This document shows positions 8,902 to 19,859 of a stretch of DNA of 64,000 nucleotides, one piece after another. The first letter of the stretch is position 1, and every line of letters starts with the position of its first letter. Source of the DNA: an uncultured Pelagibacteraceae bacterium (lineage in GTDB: Bacteria > Pseudomonadota > Alphaproteobacteria > Pelagibacterales > Pelagibacteraceae); contig CACJWN010000004.1 in the NCBI GenBank assembly GCA_902597175.1, positions 38,501-102,500 of the forward strand, given 5' to 3'. A program made the translations under genes and the position numbers. The notes under the pieces are model-generated. The model was not told the DNA's origin and did not search any database. It saw nothing but the letters and a program-made list of their open reading frames with translations.

Positions 8902-10056
8902 ATGACTACTAAAATAAATGTTTTGCAAGTTATTCCGAGACTCGGATACGGAGGAGCGGAGACTGGGTGTTATGATATAGCGCATTATTTGGCAGAGCAA
9001 AACTGCGGCTCTTATATAGCAACTTCGGGAGGAGATTTATTAAAATTTGTTAAAAAGAACAAGGTTAAAGTTTTTAAACTTCCGGTTCATTCAAAAAATC
9101 CTTTAATAATTATTTTAAATACAATAATGATGATTTTCTTAATCTTAATTAAAAAAATAAATATTGTTCATGCAAGAAGTAGAGCGCCAGCATGGTCGTG
9201 CTATTTTGCATGTCTAATAACAAACACAATTTTTGTCACTACATTTCATGGGACCTATAATTATAAGTCTAAATTAAAAAAATTTTACAACAGTATTATG
9301 CTCAGATCAAAACTTACAATAGCGGGTTCTAATTTTATTTTTGGACACATTAATGATAATTATAGCGAATATTTAAACAAGCATAAAAAACTTAGAGTAA
9401 TTTTTAGGGGTATTAATGTAGATTATTTTAATTCAAAAAATATTTCAATTTTAAAACAAGAAAAATTAAAAAGAGAATGGAGTCTAGATCCAAATAAATT
9501 CATCATATTGATGCCTGGCAGATTAACATATTGGAAAGGACAAGAAAAATTTATTGAGGCGCTAAATATTTTAATAGAAGATTACAATTTTACAAATTTT
9601 CATGCTATTTTGCTTGGATCTGATCAAGGCAGAAAAGTGTATAGTAAAAAGCTTTTTAGTTTAGTTGAAAGATATAGCTTATCTAAAAAAATTAGTTTTA
9701 TAAATCATTGCGGAGAAATGCCTTTGGCTTACTCATTAGCAGATGTAGTTGTTTCTGCATCTATAGAACCAGAAGCTTTTGGTAGAATTGCTGTAGAATC
9801 TCAATCTATGGGCAAACCAATAATTGCAAGTAATATAGGTGGATCAAAAGAGACAGTTCTAAATAAAAAAACTGGTTTTTTGTATAAACATGATGATCCA
9901 AGAGAACTTGCCAAAAGTTTAAATACTGTTATTCAATTAAATCAAGAGGAGTTGAAATTAATGGGAAACGAAGGTAGAAAAAACGTAGCGAAAAAGTTTG
10001 ATGTAGAATTGATGTGTGACTCAAATTTAAGAGAATATAAAAAATTATTGAAATAA
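8902..10056 (+). CDS. glycosyltransferase family 4 (GT-B fold)
   Basis: This 384-residue retaining glycosyltransferase probably adds a sugar to lipid-linked or surface glycan. The N-terminal acceptor domain begins with the typical VIPRLGYGGAET segment. The C-terminal nucleotide-sugar domain holds MPGRLTYWKGQ (near 205) and the E-x7-E signature in EPEAFGRIAVES. Donor and acceptor cannot be read from sequence. The stop codon directly abuts the thrS start with no spacer, so a sugar enzyme is translationally linked to the translation operon. It may also serve the dehydrogenase/epimerase cassette at 18519-21802. Confidence 0.88.
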   Translation: MTTKINVLQVIPRLGYGGAETGCYDIAHYLAEQNCGSYIATSGGDLLKFVKKNKVKVFKLPVHSKNPLIIILNTIMMIFLILIKKINIVHARSRAPAWSCYFACLITNTIFVTTFHGTYNYKSKLKKFYNSIMLRSKLTIAGSNFIFGHINDNYSEYLNKHKKLRVIFRGINVDYFNSKNISILKQEKLKREWSLDPNKFIILMPGRLTYWKGQEKFIEALNILIEDYNFTNFHAILLGSDQGRKVYSKKLFSLVERYSLSKKISFINHCGEMPLAYSLADVVVSASIEPEAFGRIAVESQSMGKPIIASNIGGSKETVLNKKTGFLYKHDDPRELAKSLNTVIQLNQEELKLMGNEGRKNVAKKFDVELMCDSNLREYKKLLK

Positions 10057-11976
10057 ATGCCTCAGATAAAGTTATTAGATGGTAATAAAGTTTCTTTTAC
10101 AAAATCAATAAGTGGTTTTGAATTATCAAAAAAAATTAGTAAATCACTAGAAAAGTCTGCTTTAATAATGGAAGTTGATGGTGAGTTAAAAGATTTAAGT
10201 CACGAGATTACAAAAGATTCTAATGTAAGAATAATAACTTCTAAAGATAAGGAAGGTTTAGAGGTAATAAGGCATGATGCTGCTCATATAATGGCCATGG
10301 CAGTTCAAGAGTTATTTCCTGGTACCCAAGTTACTATAGGTCCAGTTATTGAGAATGGTTTTTATTATGATTTTGCTAGAAAAGAACCTTTTACTAGTGA
10401 TGATTTGAGCAAGATTGAAAAAAGAATGTCAGAGATAATTGATAGAAATGTCAAAACAAAAAGAGAAGTTTGGGAAAGAAAAAAAGCAATAGAGCACTTT
10501 AAAAAAATTGGAGAAAAGTACAAAGCTGAAATAATCGAGAGTATTCCACAAAATGAAGAACTTTCAATTTATCATCATGGAGACACCTGGCATGATTTAT
10601 GTAGGGGCCCACATTTAGCTTCATCAAGTAAAATTGGAAAAGCTTTCAAGCTAACTAAAGTGTCTGGCGCTTACTGGCGAGGAGATTCAAACAATGAGAT
10701 GTTACAAAGAATTTACGGAACTTGTTGGAGTTCAAAAAAAGAATTAGATGAATATCTTAATCGCTTGGCAGAAGCTGAAAGAAGAGACCACAGAAAACTT
10801 GGCAAGGAAATGGATTTGTTTCATTTCAGAGAAGAGAGCCCAGGATCAGTTTTCTGGCATGAAAAAGGATGGTTATTATTTCAAAGATTAGTTGAGTATA
10901 TGAGGATGAAGCAAAGACTTGCTGGATACAAGGAAATAAATACTCCTGAACTTCTAGATAAGACCTTATGGGAAAAATCTGGTCATTGGGAAAAATTTGG
11001 AGAACATATGTTCACATCTGAAACACCTGATGAGAAAACATTTGCTGTCAAACCTATGAATTGCCCAGGCTGTGTTCAGGTTTTTAATCAAGGTCTTAAG
11101 AGTTATAGAGATTTACCTTTAAAACTCTCAGAATTCGGAAAAGTACACAGATACGAACCATCAGGAGCTTTACACGGTTTGCTAAGAGTTAGAGCCTTTA
11201 CTCAAGATGATGCACACATTTTTTGTACTGAGGATCAAATTACTGAAGAATCATTATCTGTCACAAATTTAATTTTGGAAATTTACAAAGATTTAGGTTT
11301 CGAAGATGTAATTTTAAAATATTCTGATAGACCCCAACAAAGAGTAGGTGAAGATAAAATTTGGGATAAATCTGAAGCCGCTCTGTTAACCGCAATCAAA
11401 AAATCTAAATTAGAATATACAGTCAACAAAGGAGAGGGAGCTTTTTATGGACCAAAAATTGAATTTGTTTTAAGAGATGCTATAGGAAGAGATTGGCAAT
11501 GTGGTACTCTTCAAGTTGATTTAAACCTGCCTGGAAGGCTAGGCGCAACTTATGTAGCTAAGGACGGAACTAAAAAAGTCCCTGTTATGTTACACAGAGC
11601 TTTGTTTGGTTCGCTAGAGAGATTTATTGGAATACTAATAGAAAATTATGCGGGCAAGTTGCCCTTTTGGTTATCTCCGGCACAAGCAGTAGTATGTTCA
11701 ATAACAGATGAGAACAATAAGTATGTGAAAAAGTTATTTGAAGATTTGTTTAAAGAAGGTATAAAATGTGAAATGGATTTAAGAAATGAGAAAATTAATT
11801 ACAAAATTAGAGAACATTCGTTAGCAAAAATTCCATATATTATAGTTTGTGGCAAAAAAGAAGTTTCGGAAAATACTGTTACAGTTAGAAAACTTGGTTC
11901 CGATAAACAAGAAACAATTAAAAAAGAAAAACTCATCAAGAATATGCTAGATTTAAACAAGTTACCTTTAAACTAA
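10057..11976 (+). CDS. thrS: threonine-tRNA ligase
   Basis: This class II synthetase charges tRNA-Thr and edits mischarged Ser-tRNA. Over 639 residues (normal) I see an N-terminal TGS domain (1-60). The editing domain has HDAAH and the later RGPH segment. The catalytic core has the zinc cysteine in MNCPGC, motif 2 around GKVHRYEPSG, and motif 3 in MLHRALFGSLERF. A C-terminal anticodon-binding domain ends the protein. It begins directly after the glycosyltransferase stop and ends directly before infC, the conserved thrS-infC-rpmI-rplT order. Confidence 0.98.
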   Translation: MPQIKLLDGNKVSFTKSISGFELSKKISKSLEKSALIMEVDGELKDLSHEITKDSNVRIITSKDKEGLEVIRHDAAHIMAMAVQELFPGTQVTIGPVIENGFYYDFARKEPFTSDDLSKIEKRMSEIIDRNVKTKREVWERKKAIEHFKKIGEKYKAEIIESIPQNEELSIYHHGDTWHDLCRGPHLASSSKIGKAFKLTKVSGAYWRGDSNNEMLQRIYGTCWSSKKELDEYLNRLAEAERRDHRKLGKEMDLFHFREESPGSVFWHEKGWLLFQRLVEYMRMKQRLAGYKEINTPELLDKTLWEKSGHWEKFGEHMFTSETPDEKTFAVKPMNCPGCVQVFNQGLKSYRDLPLKLSEFGKVHRYEPSGALHGLLRVRAFTQDDAHIFCTEDQITEESLSVTNLILEIYKDLGFEDVILKYSDRPQQRVGEDKIWDKSEAALLTAIKKSKLEYTVNKGEGAFYGPKIEFVLRDAIGRDWQCGTLQVDLNLPGRLGATYVAKDGTKKVPVMLHRALFGSLERFIGILIENYAGKLPFWLSPAQAVVCSITDENNKYVKKLFEDLFKEGIKCEMDLRNEKINYKIREHSLAKIPYIIVCGKKEVSENTVTVRKLGSDKQETIKKEKLIKNMLDLNKLPLN

Positions 11977-12522
11977 GTGTCAAACTCTAAACCAAATTAT
12001 TTTCAAAGAAGAACAAAGCATCAAGGCCCCAGAGCTAATGGGCGAATAAAAGCTTTAGACGTTCAGGTAATTGGAAGCGATGGAGCTAATCTTGGAGCGA
12101 TGCCTTTAAATAAAGCAATTGAGCTAGCTAAACAAGAAGATTTAGATTTGATTGAAATATCTCCAAACGCAAACCCTCCTGTTTGTAAAATTATGGACAT
12201 GGGAAAGTATAAATATGACTTACAAAAAAAAGCAAACCAAGCAAAGAAAAAACAAAAAATTGTTTCTTTAAAAGAAATTAAATTAAGACCGGGTACAGAA
12301 ACACATGATTATAATTTTAAAATAAAAAATGCTAAAAAGTTTATCAGCAAAGGAGATAAAGTTAAATTTACAGTAAAATTTAAAGGACGAGAAATGCAGC
12401 ATACCGAATTAGGAAAAGAACTAATGAATAAAATTATTGACGAAACAAAAGATATAGCAAAAGTCGAGAGCCAGCCTAAATTTGAAGGCAAACAAATGGT
12501 GATGATAATTCAACCTATTTAA
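11977..12522 (+). CDS. infC: translation initiation factor IF-3
   Basis: IF-3 keeps 30S and 50S subunits apart and proofreads the start codon. The 181 residues carry the N-terminal domain (ALDVQVIGSDGANLG), the lysine-rich linker and the C-terminal domain beginning near SLKEIKLRPGT. The chosen start is GTG at 11977, immediately after the thrS TAA; no upstream in-frame ATG exists between the genes. Many bacteria use the rare AUU here so that IF-3 can regulate itself; this copy instead uses GTG. Confidence 0.95.
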   Translation: MSNSKPNYFQRRTKHQGPRANGRIKALDVQVIGSDGANLGAMPLNKAIELAKQEDLDLIEISPNANPPVCKIMDMGKYKYDLQKKANQAKKKQKIVSLKEIKLRPGTETHDYNFKIKNAKKFISKGDKVKFTVKFKGREMQHTELGKELMNKIIDETKDIAKVESQPKFEGKQMVMIIQPI

Positions 12523-12540
12523 ATCAATAATAATAGCGTC

Positions 12541-12569
12541 TTGCTAACCTAAGATATTGCCTATATAAG
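12541..12569 (+). promoter_or_regulatory. candidate promoter for rpmI-rplT
   Basis: TTGCTA (12541-12546) and TATAAG (12564-12569) are 17 bases apart in the 59-base infC-rpmI gap. The -10 box matches five of six consensus bases. It ends only 12 bases before the rpmI ATG, so the predicted leader would be about 5-6 bases. No Shine-Dalgarno sequence is obvious before rpmI. Confidence 0.4.
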
Positions 12570-12581
12570 TCCGGAATATTT

Positions 12582-12788
12582 ATGCCAAAATTAAAAACTA
12601 AAAGCTCAGCAAAAAAAAGATTCAGATTTACTGCTTCAGGTAAAATTAAAATGCCTCAAGCCGGTAAAAGACATGGTATGATTAAAAGAACAAATTCGCA
12701 AATAAGAAAGCAGAGAGGCACTACGATAATGACTAAACAGGATTCACGAATTGTAAAATCGTATATGCCATATAATTTAAGAGGATAA
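12582..12788 (+). CDS. rpmI: 50S ribosomal protein L35
   Basis: This is a 68-residue, very basic protein with the L35 signature: [20 protein letters not shown] at the start and the conserved KRHGM and KQ-RG segments. Its length is normal (about 65). It lies between infC and rplT as in most bacteria, one base before rplT. A near-leaderless promoter may drive it apart from read-through from infC. Confidence 0.98.
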   Translation: MPKLKTKSSAKKRFRFTASGKIKMPQAGKRHGMIKRTNSQIRKQRGTTIMTKQDSRIVKSYMPYNLRG

Positions 12789-12789
12789 A

Positions 12790-13146
12790 ATGGCAAGAAC
12801 TAAACGTGGTGTAGTTAGTAGGGCAAAACATAAAAAAGTTTTAAAAACTGTAAAAGGCCAGTACGGAAGAAGAAAAAATACCATTAGAATAGCTCGTCAA
12901 GCTATGGAAAAAGCGATGCAGTATGCTTATCGAGATAGAAAAGCAAAAAAAAGAGAATTTAGATCTCTTTGGATACAAAGGATCAATGCTGGTGTTAGAG
13001 CTGAGGGATTGACATATGCTAAATTTATTAATGGATTAGCTAAATCAAAAATCAAATTAGATAGAAAAGTTTTAGCCGAATTAGCTTACAATAATCCAGA
13101 AGTCTTTAAATCTGTAGTAAAAAAGGTTCAATCTTCCCTTAGTTAA
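12790..13146 (+). CDS. rplT: 50S ribosomal protein L20
   Basis: L20 binds 23S rRNA early in 50S assembly and in several bacteria represses its own operon. The 118 residues match the family length and start with the typical [16 protein letters not shown]. The basic N-terminal helix and the globular C-terminal domain are both present. GAGGA sits just upstream and overlaps the end of rpmI, a plausible ribosome binding site. After the stop, 13147-13195 holds only a weak 5-bp inverted repeat before pheS. Confidence 0.98.
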   Translation: MARTKRGVVSRAKHKKVLKTVKGQYGRRKNTIRIARQAMEKAMQYAYRDRKAKKREFRSLWIQRINAGVRAEGLTYAKFINGLAKSKIKLDRKVLAELAYNNPEVFKSVVKKVQSSLS

Positions 13147-13195
13147 AAGGGTCTTTGATTTAACGTAAACTTTAATATAAAAAATCAATTACTGG

Positions 13196-14263
13196 ATGAG
13201 CGATTTGGATAAAATAAATTCAATTTTTAACGCAAAGATTGATACCGTTAAAAATAAAGAAGATCTTCAAAATATTAAAACAGAATTTTTTGGAAAAAAT
13301 GGACAGATCACGCAGCAATTCAAAACTTTAGGCTCTTTAGATCCTGACAAAAGAAAAGAGTTTGCCTCAAATTTGAATAAAATTAAAGACGATCTTACAC
13401 ATCAATTAGAGCAGAAAAATATTGAAATCGAAACTGATGAAATAAATGAAAAACTTAAAAATGAAAAGGTTGATGTTACCCTTCCAATAAGACCAAGTCG
13501 GCAGGGTAAAATCCATCCAGTCTCACAAGTTATAGATGAGATATCTTCTATATTTTCGGAAATAGGATTTTCAGTTGCCGAAGGGCCTGATGTTGAGTCA
13601 GAATATAATAATTTTACAGCTTTAAATACACCTGAAGATCATCCTGCAAGAGACATGCACGATACTTTTTATTTAGAGGAAAATAAAAAATTACTGTTAA
13701 GAACACATACATCTCCAGTTCAGATTAGAACAATGATGTCAAGCAAACCGCCTTTTAAAATAATAGTACCTGGAAGGACTTACAGATGCGATAGTGATCA
13801 AACTCATGCTCCAATGTTTCATCAGCTTGAGGGTCTTCATATAGATAAAGGTATCACAATGGGTCATCTTAAAGGTTGCCTTGATTATTTTATCAAGGAA
13901 TTTTTTGAAGTTAAAAATGTAAAAATGAGATTTAGACCAAGTCATTTTCCCTTTACGGAACCATCAGCAGAAGTTGATATTGGATATAAAATTGAAAAGG
14001 GAAAAATTGTTATTGGTGAAGGGGATAAATGGCTAGAAGTTCTAGGATGCGGAATGGTTCATCCTAATGTATTAAAAAATGTAAAAATCGATTCAAAAAA
14101 ATATCAAGGATTTGCTTTTGGAATAGGTATCGATCGGTTAGCAATGTTGAAATATGGAATTAATGATCTAAGGGCTTTTTTCGAGGCAGATTATAGGTGG
14201 CTAAGTCATTTTGGATTTGACCCATTAGATGTTCCAACAAATTATAGGGGACTGAGCAAATGA
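13196..14263 (+). CDS. pheS: phenylalanine-tRNA ligase alpha subunit
   Basis: This is the catalytic subunit of the (alpha-beta)2 class II enzyme that charges tRNA-Phe; that tRNA lies at 52453-52527. An N-terminal coiled-coil arm of about 100 residues precedes the catalytic domain. Motif 2 is seen around [20 protein letters not shown] and motif 3 around [11 protein letters not shown] near the C-terminus. The 355 residues are normal. It overlaps pheT by four bases (ATGA), so the two subunits are translationally coupled. Confidence 0.97.
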   Translation: MSDLDKINSIFNAKIDTVKNKEDLQNIKTEFFGKNGQITQQFKTLGSLDPDKRKEFASNLNKIKDDLTHQLEQKNIEIETDEINEKLKNEKVDVTLPIRPSRQGKIHPVSQVIDEISSIFSEIGFSVAEGPDVESEYNNFTALNTPEDHPARDMHDTFYLEENKKLLLRTHTSPVQIRTMMSSKPPFKIIVPGRTYRCDSDQTHAPMFHQLEGLHIDKGITMGHLKGCLDYFIKEFFEVKNVKMRFRPSHFPFTEPSAEVDIGYKIEKGKIVIGEGDKWLEVLGCGMVHPNVLKNVKIDSKKYQGFAFGIGIDRLAMLKYGINDLRAFFEADYRWLSHFGFDPLDVPTNYRGLSK

Positions 14264-16662
14264 TTATCACAATTCCTTGGCTTAAAGAACATCTTAAAAC
14301 ATCAGCTAAAGAAAATGAGATTATTGACCGGCTTATAAATATCGGACTTGAAGTAGAAAGTATAAAAGAAAACTCTGGAGATTTGGGTAAGTTTAAAATT
14401 GCTAAAGTTTTGAAAGCCGAAAAACATCCAAATGCTGACAAATTAAAAGTTTGTGATGTTACTATCGGTGGTAAAGAGATTTTAAAAGTTGTCTGTGGAG
14501 CCCCGAATGCTAGAGAGGGTTTGATCACAATCTATGCACCTCCTGGTGCTGTAATTCCAAAAACTAATTTTGAATTAAAGGTAGCTAAAATAAGAGGTGT
14601 GGAGTCAAGAGGGATGCTCTGCTCTGAAAGTGAACTAAATTTATCCAACGAAAGTGATGGAATTATTGAACTAAAAAATAAAGAGAAAGAAATAGGAAAA
14701 AGCTATTTTAAAAGTAGTTCGCAAAAAGTCATTGATATCTCCATAACCCCTAATAGAGCTGATTGTTTAGGAGTTAGGGGTATTGCAAGAGATCTTTCAT
14801 CAACTGGAGTTGGAAAATTAATTCAAATAAAAAGAAAAAAAATCAAACAAAATATAAAACACCAAATTAAAACATCGATTATAAAAGAGAAGAATCAAGG
14901 GTGTGATATCTTTGGAAGCTGTTACATTAAAAACATCACTAATAAAGAAAGTCCTGAATGGCTTAAAAATAAATTAATCGCATTAGGTTTAAAACCTATC
15001 TCAGCTGTAGTGGACATTACAAACTATGTAATGTTTGACCTAAATAGACCATTGCATGCTTATGATGCAGATAAAATTAACAAAGAAATTATAGTAAGAA
15101 ACGCCAAAGAAGGTGAGACGTTCGAAGCATTAGATAATAAAAAATATAAATTAAATAAAGATATGTGCGTCATCTCTGATAAATCTGGTGTTCTTGGATT
15201 GGGTGGAATTATTGGAGGAACAACTACCTCTACCGAATTAGATACAAGAAATATACTTTTAGAAGCTGCTTATTTTAGACCCTCTTCAATAAGAAAAACA
15301 GCTAGGGTTCTTAACATAAATACTGACGCGAAATATAGATTTGAAAGAGGAATCGATCCCGATTCAATAAAAGAGGGGCTAGAACTTGCGACTGAACTAA
15401 TTTTAAAAATTTGTGGAGGGGAAGCTAGCAAGCTCCAAATTACTGGAAAGACCAGTAAAAAAAACAAGGTAATTAACTTTCAAGTAGAAAAATTTGAAAA
15501 ACTGATTGGTATTCCAATTACAGCAAATGAAATTGATAAAATTTTATCTTCTCTGGGTTTTAAGTGTAAGAAAAGTTCAAAATCTCTAAAAGTAGAAGTA
15601 CCAAGTTGGAGGCCAGATGTTAGTTTGGATGAAGATTTGATTGAAGAACTAATCCGTATCAAAGGATTTAATAATATTAAATTAATTAAACCTATTAAAA
15701 ATAGAACTCAAGATACTCTAAATTTTAAACAAAAGCTTTTCCACCTATCACAAAGATCTTTAGCATCAAAGGGTTATATGGAAATTGTAACTTGGTCATT
15801 TACAGACTCAAAAATTGACAAACAGTTTTCTAAAAGCGAAAAAGAAATTTCAATATTTAATCCAATTTCTTCTGATCTTGATGTTTTAAGGCGTTCAATT
15901 TTTTCTAATTTAGCAACTTATCTTAAAAAAAATCAAGATAGAGGTTACGAGGATTTATCTTTATTTGAAATTGGACCAACTTTCTTTGGCAAAAATCCAG
16001 GAGAACAACAAATTGTAGTTGGAGGTTTGAAATCTGGAAAAATAAATAGAAAAAGTTGGCTAGATAAAGAAAGAGATGTAGATATTTTTGATATTAAAGG
16101 TGATGTTGTGAAAACTTTAGTTGAACTAGGCATTGAAGAAAAAAATCTTTTTGTTAATGATAATACTAAATATAGCTATCATCCTGGAAGATCAGGATCT
16201 GTTACGCTTAAATCAGAAAAAGGACCTCATCTAGCTTATTTTGGTGAAATTCATCCAGCAATTATTAAAAACTTGGATTTTAAAGACAAAAACATTTTTG
16301 GTTTTGAAATTTTTTTAAAAAATATTCCTGAACCAAATAAAAAATTAAGACAGAGTAAAAAAAGTTTTCAAGCTTCAGATTATCAAAAATCAGAAAGAGA
16401 TTTTGCTTTTGTCATAGAAAAAATATTTAAAATAGGAACGTTAGAGAAAATTATAAGAGAGGTAGACGAAAATTTGATTCAAAATGTATCTACCTTTGAC
16501 GTTTATGAGGGAGAAAATATTCCAAAAGATAAAAAGTCAGTTGCAATTAATGTTACTTTACAGGCTATCGACAAAACCCTGTCAGAGAAAGATTTAGATG
16601 AAATCAGTAAAAAGATTATTGATACAGTGAGTAAAAAAACTGGCGCTACAATTAGGTCCTAA
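14260..16662 (+). CDS. pheT: phenylalanine-tRNA ligase beta subunit
   Basis: The beta subunit carries the editing and tRNA-binding domains. Over 800 residues I see the OB-fold tRNA-binding domain (about 39-150, containing [13 protein letters not shown]). The B3/B4 editing domain lies around 210-380, B5 around 400-470, a catalytic-like domain follows, and the C-terminal FDX-ACB anticodon-binding domain runs from about 705 to the end. It starts inside the end of pheS and its stop abuts the lepA ATG. Confidence 0.97.
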   Translation: MIITIPWLKEHLKTSAKENEIIDRLINIGLEVESIKENSGDLGKFKIAKVLKAEKHPNADKLKVCDVTIGGKEILKVVCGAPNAREGLITIYAPPGAVIPKTNFELKVAKIRGVESRGMLCSESELNLSNESDGIIELKNKEKEIGKSYFKSSSQKVIDISITPNRADCLGVRGIARDLSSTGVGKLIQIKRKKIKQNIKHQIKTSIIKEKNQGCDIFGSCYIKNITNKESPEWLKNKLIALGLKPISAVVDITNYVMFDLNRPLHAYDADKINKEIIVRNAKEGETFEALDNKKYKLNKDMCVISDKSGVLGLGGIIGGTTTSTELDTRNILLEAAYFRPSSIRKTARVLNINTDAKYRFERGIDPDSIKEGLELATELILKICGGEASKLQITGKTSKKNKVINFQVEKFEKLIGIPITANEIDKILSSLGFKCKKSSKSLKVEVPSWRPDVSLDEDLIEELIRIKGFNNIKLIKPIKNRTQDTLNFKQKLFHLSQRSLASKGYMEIVTWSFTDSKIDKQFSKSEKEISIFNPISSDLDVLRRSIFSNLATYLKKNQDRGYEDLSLFEIGPTFFGKNPGEQQIVVGGLKSGKINRKSWLDKERDVDIFDIKGDVVKTLVELGIEEKNLFVNDNTKYSYHPGRSGSVTLKSEKGPHLAYFGEIHPAIIKNLDFKDKNIFGFEIFLKNIPEPNKKLRQSKKSFQASDYQKSERDFAFVIEKIFKIGTLEKIIREVDENLIQNVSTFDVYEGENIPKDKKSVAINVTLQAIDKTLSEKDLDEISKKIIDTVSKKTGATIRS

Positions 16663-18471
16663 ATGTCTAATATCAAAAGAATACGTAATTTTTCTATAAT
16701 TGCGCATATAGATCACGGTAAATCAACTATTGCAGATAGAATAATTCATAAATGTGGAGGCTTAACTGAACGCGAGATGAAACAACAAGTTTTAGACTCA
16801 ATGGATATCGAGCGAGAACGAGGTATTACTATTAAAGCCCAGACTGTAAAACTAAATTATAAATCGAAAGACGGTCAAGATTATATATTAAATATAATAG
16901 ACACACCTGGCCATGTTGATTTTGGATACGAAGTTAGTAGATCATTATCTGCATGCGAGGGTTCTCTTTTAATAGTTGATAGCACTCAAGGCGTAGAGGC
17001 ACAAACATTAGCAAATGTTTATCAAGCCCTTGAGATTAATCATGAGGTTATACCAGTTCTCAACAAAATTGATTTACCCGCCTCAGATACGGAAAAAACA
17101 AAAAAAGAAATAGAAGATGTTGTTGGAATTGAAACAAATAATGCAATTTCTTGCTCAGGAAAAACTGGCGAAGGTATTGATGATATTCTTGAAGCAATTA
17201 TAAACAAGTTACCAGCTCCGATAGGAGAACCAAATGAAAAATTGAAATGCTTATTAGTAGATAGCTGGTATGACAGTTATTTAGGCGTAGTTATTCTAGT
17301 GCGCGTAATTAATGGAAAATTAGAAAAAGGCATGAAAATTAAACTAATGTCTAATAATCAAGAACATATAATTGAAAAAGTAGGAGTTTTTACCCCAAAA
17401 CCAAATGATATTGCGGAATTAAACTCAGGAGAAATAGGATTTATAATTACTGGCATAAAATCTTTATCTGAAACTAAAGTAGGAGATACTATTTGTGATG
17501 CCGCAAATCCTATAAAGGACCCTTTACCAGGATTCAAACCAAGTAAACCAGTTGTTTTTTGTGGTCTATTTCCAGTTGACAGCTCAGAGTATCAAAAATT
17601 AAAAGATGGCCTTGCTAAATTAAAATTAAATGATGCAAGTTTTTCTTACGAGCCAGAGTCATCTAGTGCACTAGGTCTAGGATTTAGGTGTGGATTTTTA
17701 GGATTATTACATCTTGAGATAATTACTGAAAGATTGGAAAGAGAGTTTGACGTCAATTTGATCACTACAACTCCAGGAGTAATTTATAAATTACACAATA
17801 TGAAAGGAGAAGTTCTAGATCTACAAAATCCAAGCAATATGCCAGATCCCTCCCAGATAGAAAAAATTGAAGAACCATGGATCAAGTCTACGATTATAAC
17901 TCCTGATGAATACTTAGGTTCTATTATAAAGATTTGCCAAGACAAAAGGGGTGTTCAAACAAATTTATCTTATTCAGGAAATAGGGCTGTGCTATCCTAT
18001 GATTTACCCTTGAATGAAGTAGTATTTGACTTTAACGATAGACTTAAATCTGTTTCAAGTGGTTATGCAAGTTTTGATTACGATATATCTGAGTACAGAG
18101 AGGGACAGCTTGTTAAACTCGGTATCCTTGTTAATTCTGAACCAGTGGATGCTTTAGCTATGATAATACATAAAGATTTTGCACAAAAAACCGGGAGACA
18201 AGTTTGTGAAAAACTAAAAGATTTAATACCAAGACACAATTTTATGATTCCTGTTCAGGCTGCTATTGGTGGTAAAATAGTTGCTAGAGAGTCTATTAAA
18301 GGCTTTAAAAAAGATGTTTTGACAAAAATACATGGTGGGGGAGCAACTGATAGAAAAAGAAAATTATTAGATAAACAAAAAAAAGGTAAAGCCCGATCTA
18401 AACAATTTGGAAAAGTTGAAATCCCGCAAGAAGCTTTTATTGGAGTACTTAAGATCAACAAAGAAACTTAA
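16663..18471 (+). CDS. lepA: elongation factor 4 (LepA)
   Basis: This is a ribosome-bound translational GTPase linked to back-translocation and 30S maturation. GTPase motifs are clear: AHIDHGKST (14-22), DTPGHVDF near 84, and NKIDLP near 138. The EF-G-like domains follow, and the LepA-specific C-terminal domain is present ([15 protein letters not shown] near 560). The length of 602 is normal. It follows pheT with no gap and appears to close this translation operon. The next 47 bases hold no recognisable signal. Confidence 0.97.
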   Translation: MSNIKRIRNFSIIAHIDHGKSTIADRIIHKCGGLTEREMKQQVLDSMDIERERGITIKAQTVKLNYKSKDGQDYILNIIDTPGHVDFGYEVSRSLSACEGSLLIVDSTQGVEAQTLANVYQALEINHEVIPVLNKIDLPASDTEKTKKEIEDVVGIETNNAISCSGKTGEGIDDILEAIINKLPAPIGEPNEKLKCLLVDSWYDSYLGVVILVRVINGKLEKGMKIKLMSNNQEHIIEKVGVFTPKPNDIAELNSGEIGFIITGIKSLSETKVGDTICDAANPIKDPLPGFKPSKPVVFCGLFPVDSSEYQKLKDGLAKLKLNDASFSYEPESSSALGLGFRCGFLGLLHLEIITERLEREFDVNLITTTPGVIYKLHNMKGEVLDLQNPSNMPDPSQIEKIEEPWIKSTIITPDEYLGSIIKICQDKRGVQTNLSYSGNRAVLSYDLPLNEVVFDFNDRLKSVSSGYASFDYDISEYREGQLVKLGILVNSEPVDALAMIIHKDFAQKTGRQVCEKLKDLIPRHNFMIPVQAAIGGKIVARESIKGFKKDVLTKIHGGGATDRKRKLLDKQKKGKARSKQFGKVEIPQEAFIGVLKINKET

Positions 18472-18518
18472 TAAAATATATCTTGATTTTTTTTTTAAAT
18501 TAATATGAATAGGGAAAA

Positions 18519-19832
18519 ATGAACTACAAAAGCTTACTTAAATCAAAAAAATTTAAAATTGCAGTTTGGGGCACAGGTTACATTGGTTTATCTACAATGG
18601 TTTATTTTGCAAAAAAGAAAATTAAATGTATTGGTTATGATATTAATAAAGAAAAAATTAAAAAGATTAATTCAGGAACCCTACCCCTTGAAGATTTAAG
18701 AAAATGGTTTGGATTTGACATAAGGGGTCTTGTTAAACAAAATTACCTCAAGGCAACCTCTAACTATAAAAATTTAATAACTAAGGAATTTTTAGTCCAT
18801 TTTATAGCCATTCCGACGGAAAAAAATGGCAAACCTTATTACAAACCACTGATGAGTGTCCTTAATAATATTTCAAAAATTAAGCAAGAAAACAAAACAC
18901 CTCCAATTGTTATAGTAGAGTCTACTCTAGCTCCAAAAGTTTCAGATAAAAAAATAATTCCTTTTTTAAAAAAGAAAAAGATGACAATTGGTAAAAATAT
19001 TTTATTGTCGGTTGCACCAAGAAGGGACTGGTTTATTGAAGGTGGAAAGAATCTTGAAAATTTGGACAGAGTTTATGGCTCAACTGACAAAAAATCTACA
19101 AAAGTTACAAAAGATGTTTTGTCTATTGTTTGTAAGAAGCTTCATGTAGCCAGTTCTTATAAAGTTTCGGAAATGGTGAAAAGTGTTGAGAATGCCTATA
19201 GGCACATGGATATCACTCTCGCCAATCAACTTTCTCTTGCTTTCCCAAAAGATAATATAAGAGAAGTTCTCAAGTTAGTTGGAACAAAGTGGAATGTGGA
19301 AGCTTTTCATCCAGGAATTGGTGCCGGGGGTTACTGTATACCTTTATCAAGTAGATATATTTTATCTCAAGTTAAAAATGCTAAAAAACTCTCTTTGTTG
19401 AGAGAGACTGTAAAAACAGATGATGGGATGAGTAAATTAATTGCTAACTCGATAGCAAAAAGAGGCTTGAAAAAAATTGGTGTATTGGGTTTATCTTATA
19501 AAGGAGATTTAAAAGTAAGCGTGCTTTCTAAAGTGATACCTCTAATAAAATTTTTAATTAAGAAAAAAATTAAAGTGAAGCTTTATGATCCTTATTTTAG
19601 CAATAAAGAGATATATGATGCCGCGAGGGTAAAAACATTTAGCTTTCCTAAAGATCTCCCAAACTTTGACGGTCTCATCTTATCAGTCGATCATAAGCAA
19701 TTTAAGATACGAAAAAAAATTTTAGAGAAATATCTTAAAAACTGTAAATTAATCATTGATCATGATGGTGCATGGAAAAAATATAACTTAAAGAATAACT
19801 ACTATCTATCTGGAGATCGTGGATGGATTTAA
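18519..19832 (+). CDS. nucleotide-sugar 6-dehydrogenase (UDP-glucose/GDP-mannose dehydrogenase family)
   Basis: This enzyme oxidises C6 of a nucleotide sugar to the uronic acid with two NAD+. The 437 residues include the NAD-binding motif GTGYIG (18-23). The catalytic cysteine is Cys273 in GAGGYCIPLSS, and the C-terminal UDP-binding domain contains the GLSYKGD segment. The cysteine loop resembles the UDP-HexNAc dehydrogenases (WecC/Vi-type) more than UDP-glucose dehydrogenase, but the exact sugar is inferred. It is followed after 27 bases by an epimerase, so the pair probably makes an activated uronic acid for a surface polysaccharide. Confidence 0.85.
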   Translation: MNYKSLLKSKKFKIAVWGTGYIGLSTMVYFAKKKIKCIGYDINKEKIKKINSGTLPLEDLRKWFGFDIRGLVKQNYLKATSNYKNLITKEFLVHFIAIPTEKNGKPYYKPLMSVLNNISKIKQENKTPPIVIVESTLAPKVSDKKIIPFLKKKKMTIGKNILLSVAPRRDWFIEGGKNLENLDRVYGSTDKKSTKVTKDVLSIVCKKLHVASSYKVSEMVKSVENAYRHMDITLANQLSLAFPKDNIREVLKLVGTKWNVEAFHPGIGAGGYCIPLSSRYILSQVKNAKKLSLLRETVKTDDGMSKLIANSIAKRGLKKIGVLGLSYKGDLKVSVLSKVIPLIKFLIKKKIKVKLYDPYFSNKEIYDAARVKTFSFPKDLPNFDGLILSVDHKQFKIRKKILEKYLKNCKLIIDHDGAWKKYNLKNNYYLSGDRGWI

Positions 19833-19859
19833 ATTACAAAAAAAGATCTTATAATTAAT

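Noticed and set aside
13136..13151. CCCTT/AAGGG inverted repeat at the end of rplT as a terminator
   Set aside because: Only five base pairs, overlaps the stop codon and is followed by a mixed sequence rather than a T run; too weak to call.
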